Below the pieces are notes generated by a model. The model was not told where the DNA came from. It did no database searches and saw only the letters and a list, made by a program, of their open reading frames with translations. A DNA stretch of 64,000 bases. It comes from Microbacterium sediminis. Its GTDB lineage: Bacteria; Actinomycetota; Actinomycetes; Actinomycetales; Microbacteriaceae. Shown one piece after another: positions 16,199 through 24,974 of the stretch. Each line of letters starts with the position of its first letter. The first letter of the stretch is position 1. The position numbers were made by a program, and so were the translations under genes. The stretch lies in contig NZ_CP038256.1 in assembly GCF_004564075.1 (NCBI RefSeq), positions 1,178,001-1,242,000 on the forward strand, written 5' to 3'.

Positions 16199-17928
16199 GC
16201 GCGCTCGACGCCCTCGACGAGCACCAGCGGGAGGCGGCGGAGATGCTGCGCGGCCCCGTCGCGGTGCTCGCGGGAGCGGGCGCGGGCAAGACGCGCGTGA
16301 TCACGCACCGCATCGCGTACGGCGTCGACACGGGCGCGTACTCGCCGCAGCGCGTCATGGCGCTGACCTTCACGACCAAGGCGGCGGGGGAGCTGCGCGG
16401 GCGGCTGCGCGCGCTCGGCGTCGACGGCGTGGCGGCGCGCACGTTCCACTCCGCCGCGCTCGCGCAGCTGAACTTCTTCTGGCCGACCGTGGCGGGCGAT
16501 GTCGCGCCGAAGATCATCGACAACAAGGTGCGGATGCTCGCGCATGCCGCCGACGGGATCGGCCTGAAGCCCGACACGGCGACGCTGCGCGACGTCGCCT
16601 CGCAGATCGAGTGGCGCAAGATCACGATGCGTTCCATCGAGCAGTACGGGCAGCTCGGCCGCACCGTCGGCTCGCTCGGCACCGACGCGCTTGTGGCGCT
16701 CATGAGGGCGTACGAGGCGCTCAAGGACGAGCGACGCCAGATCGATTTCGAGGACGTGCTGCTCGCGTGCGCCGGCCTGCTGGAGGCCGAGCCGCGCGTC
16801 GCCGCCTCGGTGCGCGAGCAGTACCGGCACTTCACCGTGGACGAGTACCAGGACGTCTCCCCGCTGCAGAACCACCTGCTGGAGCTGTGGGTCGGCGAGC
16901 GCCGCGACCTGTGCGTGGTCGGCGACGCCAGCCAGACGATCTACTCCTTCGCCGGCGCCGACTCGCGCTTCCTGCTGGACTTCGGCCGCCGCTACCCGGA
17001 CGCGACCGTCGTGCGCCTGGAGCGCAACTACCGCTCGGATCCGGCCGTGCTCGAGGTCGCCAACGCGCTCATGCGCGGCCGGCCGGGGGCGCTCACGCTC
17101 GTCGCCGCGCGGGGCGAGGCGCTCTCGCCCACCCCGACGGTGGCCGACTACGACGACGAGACCGCCGAGGCCGCCGGCGTGGCCGCGGCGATCGAGCGCC
17201 AGCTCACGCAGGCCCGCCCCGACGAGATCGCCGTGCTGTACCGATCGCACGCGCAGTCGGCGGTGCTGCAGCAGGCGCTGTCGGCGCGCGGCATCCCGAC
17301 CACCGTGCTGGGGGGCACCCGGTTCTTCGATCTGCCCGAGGTGCGTCAGGCGGTGCTCGCGCTGCGCGGGGCGGCGGTGGCGCCGCAGCAGCACACCGAG
17401 TTCGTCGACATCGTGCGCGAGGTGCTGCGCAGCCTGGGCCACACCGCCGAGCCGCCGGCCGCGGGCGGGGCCCTGCGCGACGCGTGGGAGTCGCGCCAGG
17501 CGCTGCTCCGGCTCGCCGAGGAGGCGCGGCCCGGCACCACGCTGCGCACCTTCGCCGACGATCTGGTGGCCCGCGCCAAGGACCAGCACGAGCCGTCGCT
17601 GCGCACCGTGACCCTCGCCACGATCCACGCCGCCAAGGGCCTGGAATGGCCGCACGTGCATCTCGTGGGCCTGTCGGAGGGGCTGCTGCCGATCTCGTAC
17701 GCGACGACCCTCGAGCAGGTCGACGAGGAGCGGCGGCTGGCGTACGTGGGCATCACGCGGGCCGCGCGAACGCTGTCGCTGTCGTGGGCGCGCGGGTCGG
17801 GGCGGACGCCGCGTCAGCCGTCGCGCTTCCTCGCCGAGATCGCGGGACCGCGGGGACCAGGCGGCACAGGCATTCTGCGTGCGGTCGATGGGAGCGCCAC
17901 CGCCGCCGCGAGCGCTCGCCGACGCTGA
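16195..17928 (+). CDS. uvrD2: UvrD2-type ATP-dependent DNA helicase
   Basis: SF1A 3'-5' helicase, 577 residues. Walker A GAGAGKT (27-33), LTFTTKAAGELRGRL, VDEYQDVSP (about 215), GDASQTIYSFAGA, RNYRSDPAVLEVAN, ATIHAAKGLEW and YVGITRAARTL are all present. Mycobacterial UvrD2 is near 700 residues with an HRDC domain and a tetracysteine module. Here the protein ends soon after the motor (PRQPSRFLAEIAG), so those C-terminal parts are absent. The symbol rests on location (nudC-uvrD2 neighbours) and motor type, and PcrA-like is an alternative. The last 176 bp overlap the convergent cyclodehydratase-like gene. Confidence 0.85.
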   Translation: MSALDALDEHQREAAEMLRGPVAVLAGAGAGKTRVITHRIAYGVDTGAYSPQRVMALTFTTKAAGELRGRLRALGVDGVAARTFHSAALAQLNFFWPTVAGDVAPKIIDNKVRMLAHAADGIGLKPDTATLRDVASQIEWRKITMRSIEQYGQLGRTVGSLGTDALVALMRAYEALKDERRQIDFEDVLLACAGLLEAEPRVAASVREQYRHFTVDEYQDVSPLQNHLLELWVGERRDLCVVGDASQTIYSFAGADSRFLLDFGRRYPDATVVRLERNYRSDPAVLEVANALMRGRPGALTLVAARGEALSPTPTVADYDDETAEAAGVAAAIERQLTQARPDEIAVLYRSHAQSAVLQQALSARGIPTTVLGGTRFFDLPEVRQAVLALRGAAVAPQQHTEFVDIVREVLRSLGHTAEPPAAGGALRDAWESRQALLRLAEEARPGTTLRTFADDLVARAKDQHEPSLRTVTLATIHAAKGLEWPHVHLVGLSEGLLPISYATTLEQVDEERRLAYVGITRAARTLSLSWARGSGRTPRQPSRFLAEIAGPRGPGGTGILRAVDGSATAAASARRR

Positions 17929-18664
17929 CGGAACGCGAACGCCCGTCGTGGCCGGCCCATCCGGCCGCCGCGGCCTCGTCGAGCAACCGCGCCGCGAGCG
18001 AGGCCGCCTCGGTGGCGATCGCGAGCGGGACGCTCGGCGCGCGGCGGCTCAGCAGCTGCACCTGGAAGGCCGGCCAGGCCTCATCGCGATCGCGCTCGTG
18101 GGCCGCGAGGCAGCTGAGGCACGCGGTGCGGCCGGGCAGCACCAGCGGGCCGACCTCCGCCCCCGACGCGGAGAACACGATCGGCAGATGCGGGGCATCC
18201 TCGCGCTGCAGCGCGGCGCCGATGTGGGGCGGGATCGCGTGCGCCGCGACGACCGCCACGGGCAGGCGCTCGGTGCGGCCGTCGCGTACCTCGACCGGCG
18301 CCTCGCCCGGCGCGATCCACCGCGCGCGCCAACCGCTGCCGGCGAAGCCCTCGAGTACGTCCGACACGAGCCGATCGGGCACGCCCGCCGCGGCGAGCAC
18401 GGCGAGCGGGCGCGGCGCGTCCACCCGCTCGAGGGCGCCCGAGACGCGGTCGAGGAAGGCATCGAGTTCGGCGCGATCCACGCGGGCGCCGCGCGCGAGG
18501 GCGGCGAGGTCTGCGCCGTCGACGCCCCGCTCCAGCGCGTCGATCACGCGCTCCTGCCAGGGCGCCGGCTCGCGCAGCACGACAGCGGCCGTCCGCCCGA
18601 GCTGCAGCGTCGCGTCGTCGCGCCACAGCGGGACGCAGTGCGGGGCCAGTCGCAGCAGGGTCAT
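17753..18664 (-). CDS. Cyclodehydratase/ThiF-like zinc-binding protein (no TOMM cluster)
   Basis: 303 residues related to the C-domain of thiazole/oxazole-modified microcin (TOMM) cyclodehydratases and ThiF/E1-like proteins. Visible features are PGRTACLSCL (CxxC) followed by HERDRDEAWP around residues 195-215, and HAECLC (CxC) near 260. Together they form the four-Cys zinc site typical of these proteins. No precursor peptide, YcaO or dehydrogenase gene is near, so classical peptide modification is unlikely. The position matches the conserved gene near mycobacterial uvrD2 (Rv3196-like, from memory). I choose ATG 18664 over an upstream GTG at 18709 because a -10 box lies 6 nt before it. The C-terminal ~58 residues lie antisense to uvrD2. 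Confidence 0.65.
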   Translation of the reverse strand: MTLLRLAPHCVPLWRDDATLQLGRTAAVVLREPAPWQERVIDALERGVDGADLAALARGARVDRAELDAFLDRVSGALERVDAPRPLAVLAAAGVPDRLVSDVLEGFAGSGWRARWIAPGEAPVEVRDGRTERLPVAVVAAHAIPPHIGAALQREDAPHLPIVFSASGAEVGPLVLPGRTACLSCLAAHERDRDEAWPAFQVQLLSRRAPSVPLAIATEAASLAARLLDEAAAAGWAGHDGRSRSVSVGERSRRRWRSHRPHAECLCRLVPAVPRSRRGSATADAASAPTRAPTTATAFARPA

Positions 18665-18670
18665 GCCGCG

Positions 18671-18676
18671 ATTCTG
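18671..18676 (-). promoter_or_regulatory. -10 box CAGAAT of the cyclodehydratase-like gene
   Basis: CAGAAT then 6 nt then ATG 18664 on the minus strand. The upstream 200 bp (18690-18893) is GC-rich with no gene that I can support. It holds one TTATCCACA sequence at 18702. Confidence 0.45.
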
Positions 18677-18893
18677 CTCCGCCGAACCACCCCGATTGCG
18701 GTTATCCACAGGGCCGACCGGGTCGCGCGGCCTGGGAGCGAGCGTTCACCTCTGCCACCGCCCGTTCGGGGCCCCGCGCCACGCCGGGCGCCACAGGCCA
18801 CGGCGCCGGATCAGCCCGCGGGCCCCGACCGCCCCTGCGGGCCCACACATCGCGCGCCGCCAGGCCCGCGCCGCCGAAACAGCCCGCGGGCGC

Positions 18894-20363
18894 TCAGACG
18901 GCGCGCGGCCCCTCGGGCCCCTCGTCGGGCCCGTCCGACCACTCGTCCGCCGCGGTCCCCTCGGCATCGGAGCCGTCGCCGCCGGGCCCCTCCGACCCGA
19001 ATGCGTCGGGATCGGCGAGCAGCTGCGCGAGCGCCTCGTCCATCTCGTCGGGCTCCGGCTCGTCGCCGCGGGCCTTCGCCTCGAGCCGCGCGATGAGCGC
19101 CGACGGGTCGTCGATGTCGCTCGCCTCGGGCATGAGGTCGGGGTAGTCCCACAGGGCGTCGCGGGCGGACACGCCCACGGCCTCGGTCACGGCGCGCCAC
19201 ATCGCCGCGGCCTCGCGCAGGCGCCGGGGGCGCAGCTGCAGGCCGACGAGCGCGGCGAGCGCGTCCTCGGCCGGGCCGCCCGCCGCGCGTCGCCGGCGGA
19301 TCGTCTCGGCGATGCGCTCGAGGTCGGGCATGCGGCTCGTGGCGTCGGCCGTGACGACGTCGACCCAGCCCTCGATGAGCGCGAGCAGGTTCTCCAGCCG
19401 GGTCAGGGCGCGCTTCTGCGCCTCCGACTGCTGCGGCAGCAGGGCCCCGCTCTCGATCGCCTCGCGCAGCTCCGACGGGTTCTGCGGGTCGAACCGCGAG
19501 GCCATCTCCTCGAGGCGCTCGACGTCGACGTCCACGCCGCGGGCGTACTCGGTGACCTGCGCGATCACCTGCAGGCGCAGCCACTTGGCGTGGCGGAACA
19601 GGCGCGCGTGGGCGAGCTCGCGGGCCGCGACGTAGATCGCGAGCTGGTCGTCGGGGATCTCGAGCCCGCGGCCGAGATCGGCGAAGTTCTGCGGCAGGAT
19701 CGCCGCGGTACCGGCCGGCATGACGGGCACGCCCACGTCGCCGCCCGAGACGACCTCGAGCGAGAGCTTGCCGATCACCTGGCCGAACTGCGCCGCGAAC
19801 AGCTGCCCGCCGATGCCGCGGATGAGCCGGCCGGCGCCCTCGAGCATCGGCTGCATCTCCTCCGGGGCCTGGCCGCGCAGCGCCTCGATGAGCGCGTCGG
19901 CGATGCTCGTCGCCACCGGCTCGGCGAGCTCCTGCCACACGGGAAGGGTGAGCTCGACCCAGTCGCCGCGGGTGATCACGCGCGGCGTCTCGGCCAGCTC
20001 CGAAATCGCCGTCGCCTCGGTCAGCCACAGGTTCGCGAGCGCGAACGCCTGATCGAGATCGGCCTTCTGACCGGTGGTCACGCCGAGGCCGTCCTGGTTG
20101 GCGATGTGCAGCGCGCCGCGCTTGGTGGCATCCCACGCGATCCCGTCGCCCGAGGCCGCGAACGCCCGCTGCATCTGCTGCATCATCTGCTGCAGCATGG
20201 CCGGGTCGATCTGGAGCCCGCCGAGTCCCGCCTCGTCCGATCCCATCGCCTCCGAGAGCCGCCTCAGCTGCTCCGGATCGATCGATGCGCCGGGCATCCC
20301 CTCGAACATCCGCCGCAGGAACTCGGGGAGGTCGTCATCCGGTCGGGGGTCATCCTGGGACAC
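18894..20363 (-). CDS. DUF2342-type zinc-dependent metalloprotease
   Basis: 489 residues. N-terminal acidic/Met-rich region (residues 1-65), then a helical domain. The putative active site AARELAHARLF near residue 245 has the ExxH of zincin-like families, while the first His of HExxH is Arg. The family (also seen as F420-biosynthesis-associated) carries the same variant, so it is a family trait rather than damage. The tail from about residue 420 is acidic and Gly/Asp-rich, probably disordered. Start GTG 20363 has an AGAGGCGG ribosome site. Divergent from the PDZ-Lon protease gene, matching the mycobacterial Rv3195/Rv3194c pair. Substrate unknown. Confidence 0.8.
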   Translation of the reverse strand: MSQDDPRPDDDLPEFLRRMFEGMPGASIDPEQLRRLSEAMGSDEAGLGGLQIDPAMLQQMMQQMQRAFAASGDGIAWDATKRGALHIANQDGLGVTTGQKADLDQAFALANLWLTEATAISELAETPRVITRGDWVELTLPVWQELAEPVATSIADALIEALRGQAPEEMQPMLEGAGRLIRGIGGQLFAAQFGQVIGKLSLEVVSGGDVGVPVMPAGTAAILPQNFADLGRGLEIPDDQLAIYVAARELAHARLFRHAKWLRLQVIAQVTEYARGVDVDVERLEEMASRFDPQNPSELREAIESGALLPQQSEAQKRALTRLENLLALIEGWVDVVTADATSRMPDLERIAETIRRRRAAGGPAEDALAALVGLQLRPRRLREAAAMWRAVTEAVGVSARDALWDYPDLMPEASDIDDPSALIARLEAKARGDEPEPDEMDEALAQLLADPDAFGSEGPGGDGSDAEGTAADEWSDGPDEGPEGPRAV

Positions 20364-20512
20364 GTCATCCGCCTCTCGCGTGCGCCGTGGTCAGCGCTCC
20401 AGAAGGTATGCGTTCTACGCTAGTCGCGCCGTCCGCTGCCGGAGGCGTGCTGCGGACCATCCGCCTTACGCCCCGCGCGAACGGCACCGATCCACAGGGA
20501 GATGGCACGCGC

Positions 20513-21649
20513 GTGACGCTGTTCGACGAGCCGGGGGAGCGCCCCCGCACCAATCCGCTGTCGGCCATCCGCCGCCTGCCGCGCCGCACGCTCGTGGGCG
20601 TCGTCGCCCTCGCGGTGGCGCTGGTGGCGCTGTTCACGCTGACGCTGCTGCCGTCGACCTACGTGATCCAGCAGCCGGGCCCCGTCTACAACACGATCGG
20701 CACGGCGCAGAACGCCGACGGCGTGGACGTGCCGCTCATCGCCGTCGAGGGCGCCGACACCTACGAGACCGGGGGCAGCCTCGACCTGACCACCGTGCAG
20801 GTGGTGGGCAACCGCGAGCAGACGCCGCGCTGGATCGAGATCGCCGCCGCCTGGCTCGACCCGTCGAAGGCCGTCGTGCCGCTGGAGTCCGTGTTCCCCG
20901 CGGGCACGACCAGCGAGCAGCGCGAGGAGCAGAACGCGGTGATGATGGTGGACTCGCAGGCCGACGCCACCGCCGCCGCCCTGCGCGAGCTCGGCTTCGA
21001 GATCGATGCCCGCATCACCGTCGCCTCGCTCGTGGAGGACTCGCCGGCCGAGGGGCTGCTGCGCGAGGGCGATGTCGTCGTCTCGGCCAACGGCACGCAC
21101 ATCTCCGACGTCACGCAGCTGCGCGAGCTCATCCAGCAGGCGGGCGGCGCGCCGGTCCAGATCGGCTACCAGCGCGACGGCGCCGACGCGACCACGACGA
21201 TCACCCCCACGCGCGCGGTGATCGACGGCGCGGAGTCGTGGGCGATCGGCGTGAGCCTGATGACCGACTACGACGAGTTCCCCGTCGACGTGCACATCCA
21301 GCTCGACAACGTCGGCGGCCCGAGCGCGGGCATGATGTTCGCCCTCGGCATCATCGATGTGCTCACCCCGGGCGAGGCCACGGGCGGCGAGGACATCGCC
21401 GGCACCGGCACGATCGACGGCGTGGGCACGGTGGGCCCGATCGGCGGGATCCGCCAGAAGCTCTACGGCGCGCGCGACGCGGGGGCCGAGTGGTTCCTCG
21501 CCCCCGAGAGCAACTGCGACCAGGTGGTGGGGCACATCCCCGACGGGCTCTCGGTCGTCTCGGTCGGCACGCTCGACGAGGCCCGCGACGCGGTCGAGGC
21601 GATCGCCGAGGGCGGCGCGGCCGACCTGCCTACCTGCACCGCTGGCTGA
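20513..21649 (+). CDS. PDZ and Lon-type (S16) serine protease, membrane-anchored
   Basis: 378 residues: one signal-anchor helix (about residues 29-50), an extracellular PDZ domain (about 165-250) and a C-terminal Lon-type proteolytic domain. The Ser-Lys dyad is S271 in GGPSAGMMFALG and K316 in GGIRQK, the spacing usual for the family. It probably cleaves exported or membrane substrates. Start choice is uncertain. ATG 20408 lies upstream of a plausible -10 (TACGCT, 20416-20421), so I prefer GTG 20513, with AGGGAGA about 12 nt before it and the anchor helix soon after. Confidence 0.88.
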   Translation: MTLFDEPGERPRTNPLSAIRRLPRRTLVGVVALAVALVALFTLTLLPSTYVIQQPGPVYNTIGTAQNADGVDVPLIAVEGADTYETGGSLDLTTVQVVGNREQTPRWIEIAAAWLDPSKAVVPLESVFPAGTTSEQREEQNAVMMVDSQADATAAALRELGFEIDARITVASLVEDSPAEGLLREGDVVVSANGTHISDVTQLRELIQQAGGAPVQIGYQRDGADATTTITPTRAVIDGAESWAIGVSLMTDYDEFPVDVHIQLDNVGGPSAGMMFALGIIDVLTPGEATGGEDIAGTGTIDGVGTVGPIGGIRQKLYGARDAGAEWFLAPESNCDQVVGHIPDGLSVVSVGTLDEARDAVEAIAEGGAADLPTCTAG

Positions 21650-21721
21650 CGCGCACGGGGGGAATCCCCCATATCGCCGACGGCGCCGCCGCGCCCGGGC
21701 CCCACGCCGAGCGGGCCCGCC

Positions 21722-21727
21722 TAGGAT
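21722..21727 (+). promoter_or_regulatory. -10 box TAGGAT of the UPF0182 gene (leaderless)
   Basis: TAGGAT, 6 nt, then GTG 21734. Confidence 0.55.
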
Positions 21728-21733
21728 GACAGG

Positions 21734-24679
21734 GTGACATCGACCTCAGCGCCGACGCCCGCCACGCCAGCCAGCCCGTTCCGGCGGATCATGACGATAT
21801 CGCTCGTCGTGATCGCCGCCCTCGTGGGCGCGTTCTTCGTCTTCGCGACGCTGTACGCCGACTTCCTCTGGTACGACCAGCTGGAGTTCGAGTCCGTGCT
21901 GCTCACGCAGTGGTCGGCGCGCAGCGCGATGTTCGTCATCGGGTTCGTCGGCATGGCCGTGCCGATCTGGGTGTCGATCTTCCTCGCCTACCGCCTGCGC
22001 CCCGTCTACGCGCGCCTCAGCTCGCAGCTGGACCGCTACCAGGAGGTCGTCGAGCCGCTGCGCCGCCTGGCGATGTGGGGCATCCCGGTGTTCTTCGGCT
22101 TCTTCGCCGGCTTCGCCGCCTCGGCGCAGTGGGAGTCGGCCGCGCTGTGGCTCAACGGCGTCTCGACCGGCGAGGTCGACCCCGAGTTCGGCATGGACAC
22201 GGGCTTCTACCTCTTCGCGATGCCGTTCTACGCCGGCGTGGTGGCCTTCGCCTCCGCCGCCGTGCTCATCAGCCTCGTGATGACGGCGGTCGTGTCGTAC
22301 CTCTACGGCTCGGTGCGCGTCGGCCAGGGGGAGCTGCGCATCTCGAAGCCCGCGCGCATCCAGCTGGCGGTCACCGCCGCGGTCTACATCCTCATCCAGG
22401 CCGTGAGCCTGTGGCTCGACCGCTACCTCACGCTCGTCGCCCCCGGCGACCGGATCACGGGTCCCGGCTACACCGGCGTGAACGCGCAGATCCCGGGACT
22501 GACGATCCTGGCCATCGCGGCGATCGTCGTGGCGGCGCTGTTCATCGTCACGGCCGTCATCGGCCGCTGGCGCCTGCCGATCGCCGGAACGGCGCTGCTC
22601 ATCGTCACCTCGCTCGTCGTGGGCGTGGGCTACCCGTGGGTGATCAACACGATCCAGGTGCAGCCGAACCAGCTCGCCATGGAGGCGGACTACTACCAGC
22701 GCAACGTCGACATGACGCGCGAGGCCTACGGCATCAGCGACATCTCGACGACCGAGTACCGCGCCGAGACCAGCACCGAGGCCGGTCAGCTGCGCGACGA
22801 CGCCGAGACGACCGCGTCGCTGCGCCTCATGGACCCGGCCGTCATCAGCCCCACCGTGCGCCAGCTGCAGCAGCACTTCGCGTACTACTCGTTCGAGCGC
22901 AACCTCGACGTGGACCGCTACGAGATCGATGGACAGTCGCAGGACACCGTCGTGGCGGTGCGCGAGCTGAACCAGGCGCAGCTCGAGAGCCCCACGTGGG
23001 AGAACACCGCCATGGTGTACACCCACGGCTACGGGCTCGTGGCGATGAAGGGCAACGAGCGCACGCCCGACGGCGGCCCCGTGTTCCTCGAGAGCGGCAT
23101 CCCCTCCAACGGCGTGTTCACCGAGATGAACTACGAGCCGCGCATCTACTTCGGCGAGAACTCGCCCGAGTACTCGATCGTGGGCGCGCCCGAGGGCGCC
23201 GCGCCGCGCGAGCTCGACTACGCCCGCGGCGACGAGTCCAACCAGACCCGCACGACCTTCGAGGGCGATGGCGGCCCCAGCGTCGGCAACCTGCTGAACC
23301 GGATCGTCTACGCGCTCAAGTTCCAGTCGGAGGAGATCTTCCTCTCGCAGTACGTGAACGAGGAGTCGCAGATCCTCTACGACCGCGACCCCAAGGAGCG
23401 CGTGCAGAAGGTCGCGCCGTACCTCACGATCGACAACGACCCGTACCCGAGCGTCGTGGATGGCCGCGTGGTGTGGATCGTCGACGGCTACACGACGAGC
23501 TCGACGTTCCCGTACTCCTCGACGGTGAGCCTGTCGGACGCGATCAGCGACTCGAACGTGCCGCAGCCGCAGCTGCGCATCGACGAGATCAACTACATCC
23601 GCAACTCCGTCAAGGCCACGGTCGACGCGTACGACGGATCGGTCACGCTGTACGCGTGGGACGAGGAGGACCCCGTCCTCCAGGCCTGGCAGAAGGTGTA
23701 CCCGAACACGATCAAGCCGCTGAGCGAGATGAGCGGCGAGCTCATGAGCCACGTGCGCTACCCGACCGACCTGTTCAAGGTGCAGCGCGCCATGCTCGGC
23801 ACGTACCACGTCGAGGACGCGGCGAGCTTCTACAACCGCGACAACGTGTGGGCCACGCCCGCCGACCCGCAGAACGACGACGTCAAGCAGCCGCCGTACT
23901 ACCTGACGATGAAGATGCCGGATCAGGAGGAGTCGTCGTACTCGCTGTTCACGTCGTTCATCCCGCCGGGGACGGGCGAGAACAGCCGCAACGTGCTGCT
24001 GGGCTACCTCTCCGTCGACTCCGACGCGGGAAGCGAACCGGGGCAGAAACGCGAGGGCTATGGCGAGCTGCGCCTGCTGGAGGTCTCCAGCGACACCACG
24101 GTGGCGGCGCCCGGCCAGATGCAGAACGACTTCAACGCCGATCCGGCCAGCGCGGACGAACGCAACCAGCTGCAGATCGGTGACTCGGAGCTCGTGCTGG
24201 GCAACCTGCTGACCGTGCCGGTCGGCGGTGGCTTCCTCTACGTCGAGCCCGTGTACGTGCAGTCGAAGACCGGCACCTCGTTCCCGCGCCTGCAGAAGGT
24301 GTTCGTGGCCTTCGGCGATCAGATCGCCTTCGAGGACACCCTCGCCGAGGCGCTGGACGCGATCTTCGGCGGCGACTCCGGCTCCGAGACCGGTGACGAG
24401 GACGTTGTCCCCGTCGATCCGGAGGAGGGCGGCACCACCGATCCCGAGGAGGGCGGCACGACCGACCCCGAGGCGACCGACGAGTACGCCCAGGCCCTGG
24501 CCGACGCCCAGGCCGCGATCGCCGACAAGAACGCGGCCCTCGCCGACGGCGACATGGTCGCCTACGCCGAGGCCGACGAGCGCCTGATGGGCGCCGTGCA
24601 GCGCCTGCTGGAGCTCGAGGGCGCCACGGGCGACGCCCCGGCACCGGAGGAGACCACCGCTCCCGACGACGGTCAGTAA
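21734..24679 (+). CDS. UPF0182 family large membrane protein
   Basis: 981 residues, the usual length for UPF0182. Seven hydrophobic helices in the first ~320 residues (starting with TISLVVIAALVGAFFVFATL) anchor a large, conserved extracytoplasmic domain rich in Tyr, Asp and Asn. A low-complexity acidic stretch of two EEGGTTDP-like repeats near residues 893-910 is followed by an Ala/Glu-rich helical tail. Function is unknown despite wide conservation in actinobacteria. A strong hairpin follows the stop. Mycobacterial Rv3193c is the apparent counterpart and also adjoins the PDZ-Lon gene. Confidence 0.93.
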   Translation: MTSTSAPTPATPASPFRRIMTISLVVIAALVGAFFVFATLYADFLWYDQLEFESVLLTQWSARSAMFVIGFVGMAVPIWVSIFLAYRLRPVYARLSSQLDRYQEVVEPLRRLAMWGIPVFFGFFAGFAASAQWESAALWLNGVSTGEVDPEFGMDTGFYLFAMPFYAGVVAFASAAVLISLVMTAVVSYLYGSVRVGQGELRISKPARIQLAVTAAVYILIQAVSLWLDRYLTLVAPGDRITGPGYTGVNAQIPGLTILAIAAIVVAALFIVTAVIGRWRLPIAGTALLIVTSLVVGVGYPWVINTIQVQPNQLAMEADYYQRNVDMTREAYGISDISTTEYRAETSTEAGQLRDDAETTASLRLMDPAVISPTVRQLQQHFAYYSFERNLDVDRYEIDGQSQDTVVAVRELNQAQLESPTWENTAMVYTHGYGLVAMKGNERTPDGGPVFLESGIPSNGVFTEMNYEPRIYFGENSPEYSIVGAPEGAAPRELDYARGDESNQTRTTFEGDGGPSVGNLLNRIVYALKFQSEEIFLSQYVNEESQILYDRDPKERVQKVAPYLTIDNDPYPSVVDGRVVWIVDGYTTSSTFPYSSTVSLSDAISDSNVPQPQLRIDEINYIRNSVKATVDAYDGSVTLYAWDEEDPVLQAWQKVYPNTIKPLSEMSGELMSHVRYPTDLFKVQRAMLGTYHVEDAASFYNRDNVWATPADPQNDDVKQPPYYLTMKMPDQEESSYSLFTSFIPPGTGENSRNVLLGYLSVDSDAGSEPGQKREGYGELRLLEVSSDTTVAAPGQMQNDFNADPASADERNQLQIGDSELVLGNLLTVPVGGGFLYVEPVYVQSKTGTSFPRLQKVFVAFGDQIAFEDTLAEALDAIFGGDSGSETGDEDVVPVDPEEGGTTDPEEGGTTDPEATDEYAQALADAQAAIADKNAALADGDMVAYAEADERLMGAVQRLLELEGATGDAPAPEETTAPDDGQ

Positions 24680-24692
24680 GCGCCCCTTCGCA

Positions 24693-24731
24693 CGAACGCC
24701 GGCGCCCCCGCGAAAGGGGCGCCGGCGTTCG
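24693..24731 (+). terminator. Strong GC hairpin after UPF0182 gene
   Basis: Perfect 16-bp stem (CGAACGCCGGCGCCCC with its complement) and a 7-nt loop, 13 nt after the stop. There is no U-tract, as is common for actinobacterial terminators. Confidence 0.75.
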
Positions 24732-24780
24732 GCGTCCCGGGCTCGCTCCGACACCCGACACGCCCGCGCCGCGGCCTCGA

Positions 24781-24810
24781 TTGGCCACCTCTCCGAGCCG
24801 GTGGTAGAGT
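24781..24810 (+). promoter_or_regulatory. Probable tRNA-fMet promoter
   Basis: TTGGCC at 24781-24786 and TAGAGT at 24805-24810 are separated by 18 bp, and the tRNA begins 12 nt downstream of the -10. Confidence 0.45.
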
Positions 24811-24822
24811 TATCTCTTGTGA

Positions 24823-24896
24823 CGCGGGGTGGAGCAGTTCGGTAGCTCGCCGGGCTCATAACCCGGAGGCCGCAGGTTCAAATCCTGCCCCCGCAA
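24823..24896 (+). tRNA. Initiator tRNA-fMet (CAT)
   Basis: 74-nt cloverleaf with anticodon CAT. Initiator identity is clear from two hallmarks: the C1:A72 mismatch at the end of the acceptor stem (CGCGGGG against CCCCGCA) and three consecutive G:C pairs at the base of the anticodon stem (GGG/CCC around CTCATAA). T-arm GGTTCAAATCC is normal. CCA is not encoded. It is a single gene with its own promoter and terminator. Confidence 0.95.
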
Positions 24897-24901
24897 CGAA
24901 A

Positions 24902-24935
24902 AGAAGGCCCGGATCCGCCAGGATCCGGGCCTTCT
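24902..24935 (+). terminator. Terminator of tRNA-fMet
   Basis: Perfect 15-bp stem (AGAAGGCCCGGATCC and complement) with loop GCCA, followed by GCTTT. Confidence 0.85.
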
Positions 24936-24974
24936 GCTTTGCCCGGAGGGCGTTCCGGCTGGGAGGATGGGCGC

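Noticed and set aside
18702..18710. TTATCCACA, identical to a DnaA box (also at 42492-42500)
   Set aside because: Single isolated boxes far from any dnaA or dnaN gene, and not clustered, so no origin can be claimed.
20408..20512. Upstream ATG for the PDZ-Lon protease
   Set aside because: It precedes a plausible -10 box, and the added 35 residues look non-coding. GTG 20513 is a better fit, although not certain.
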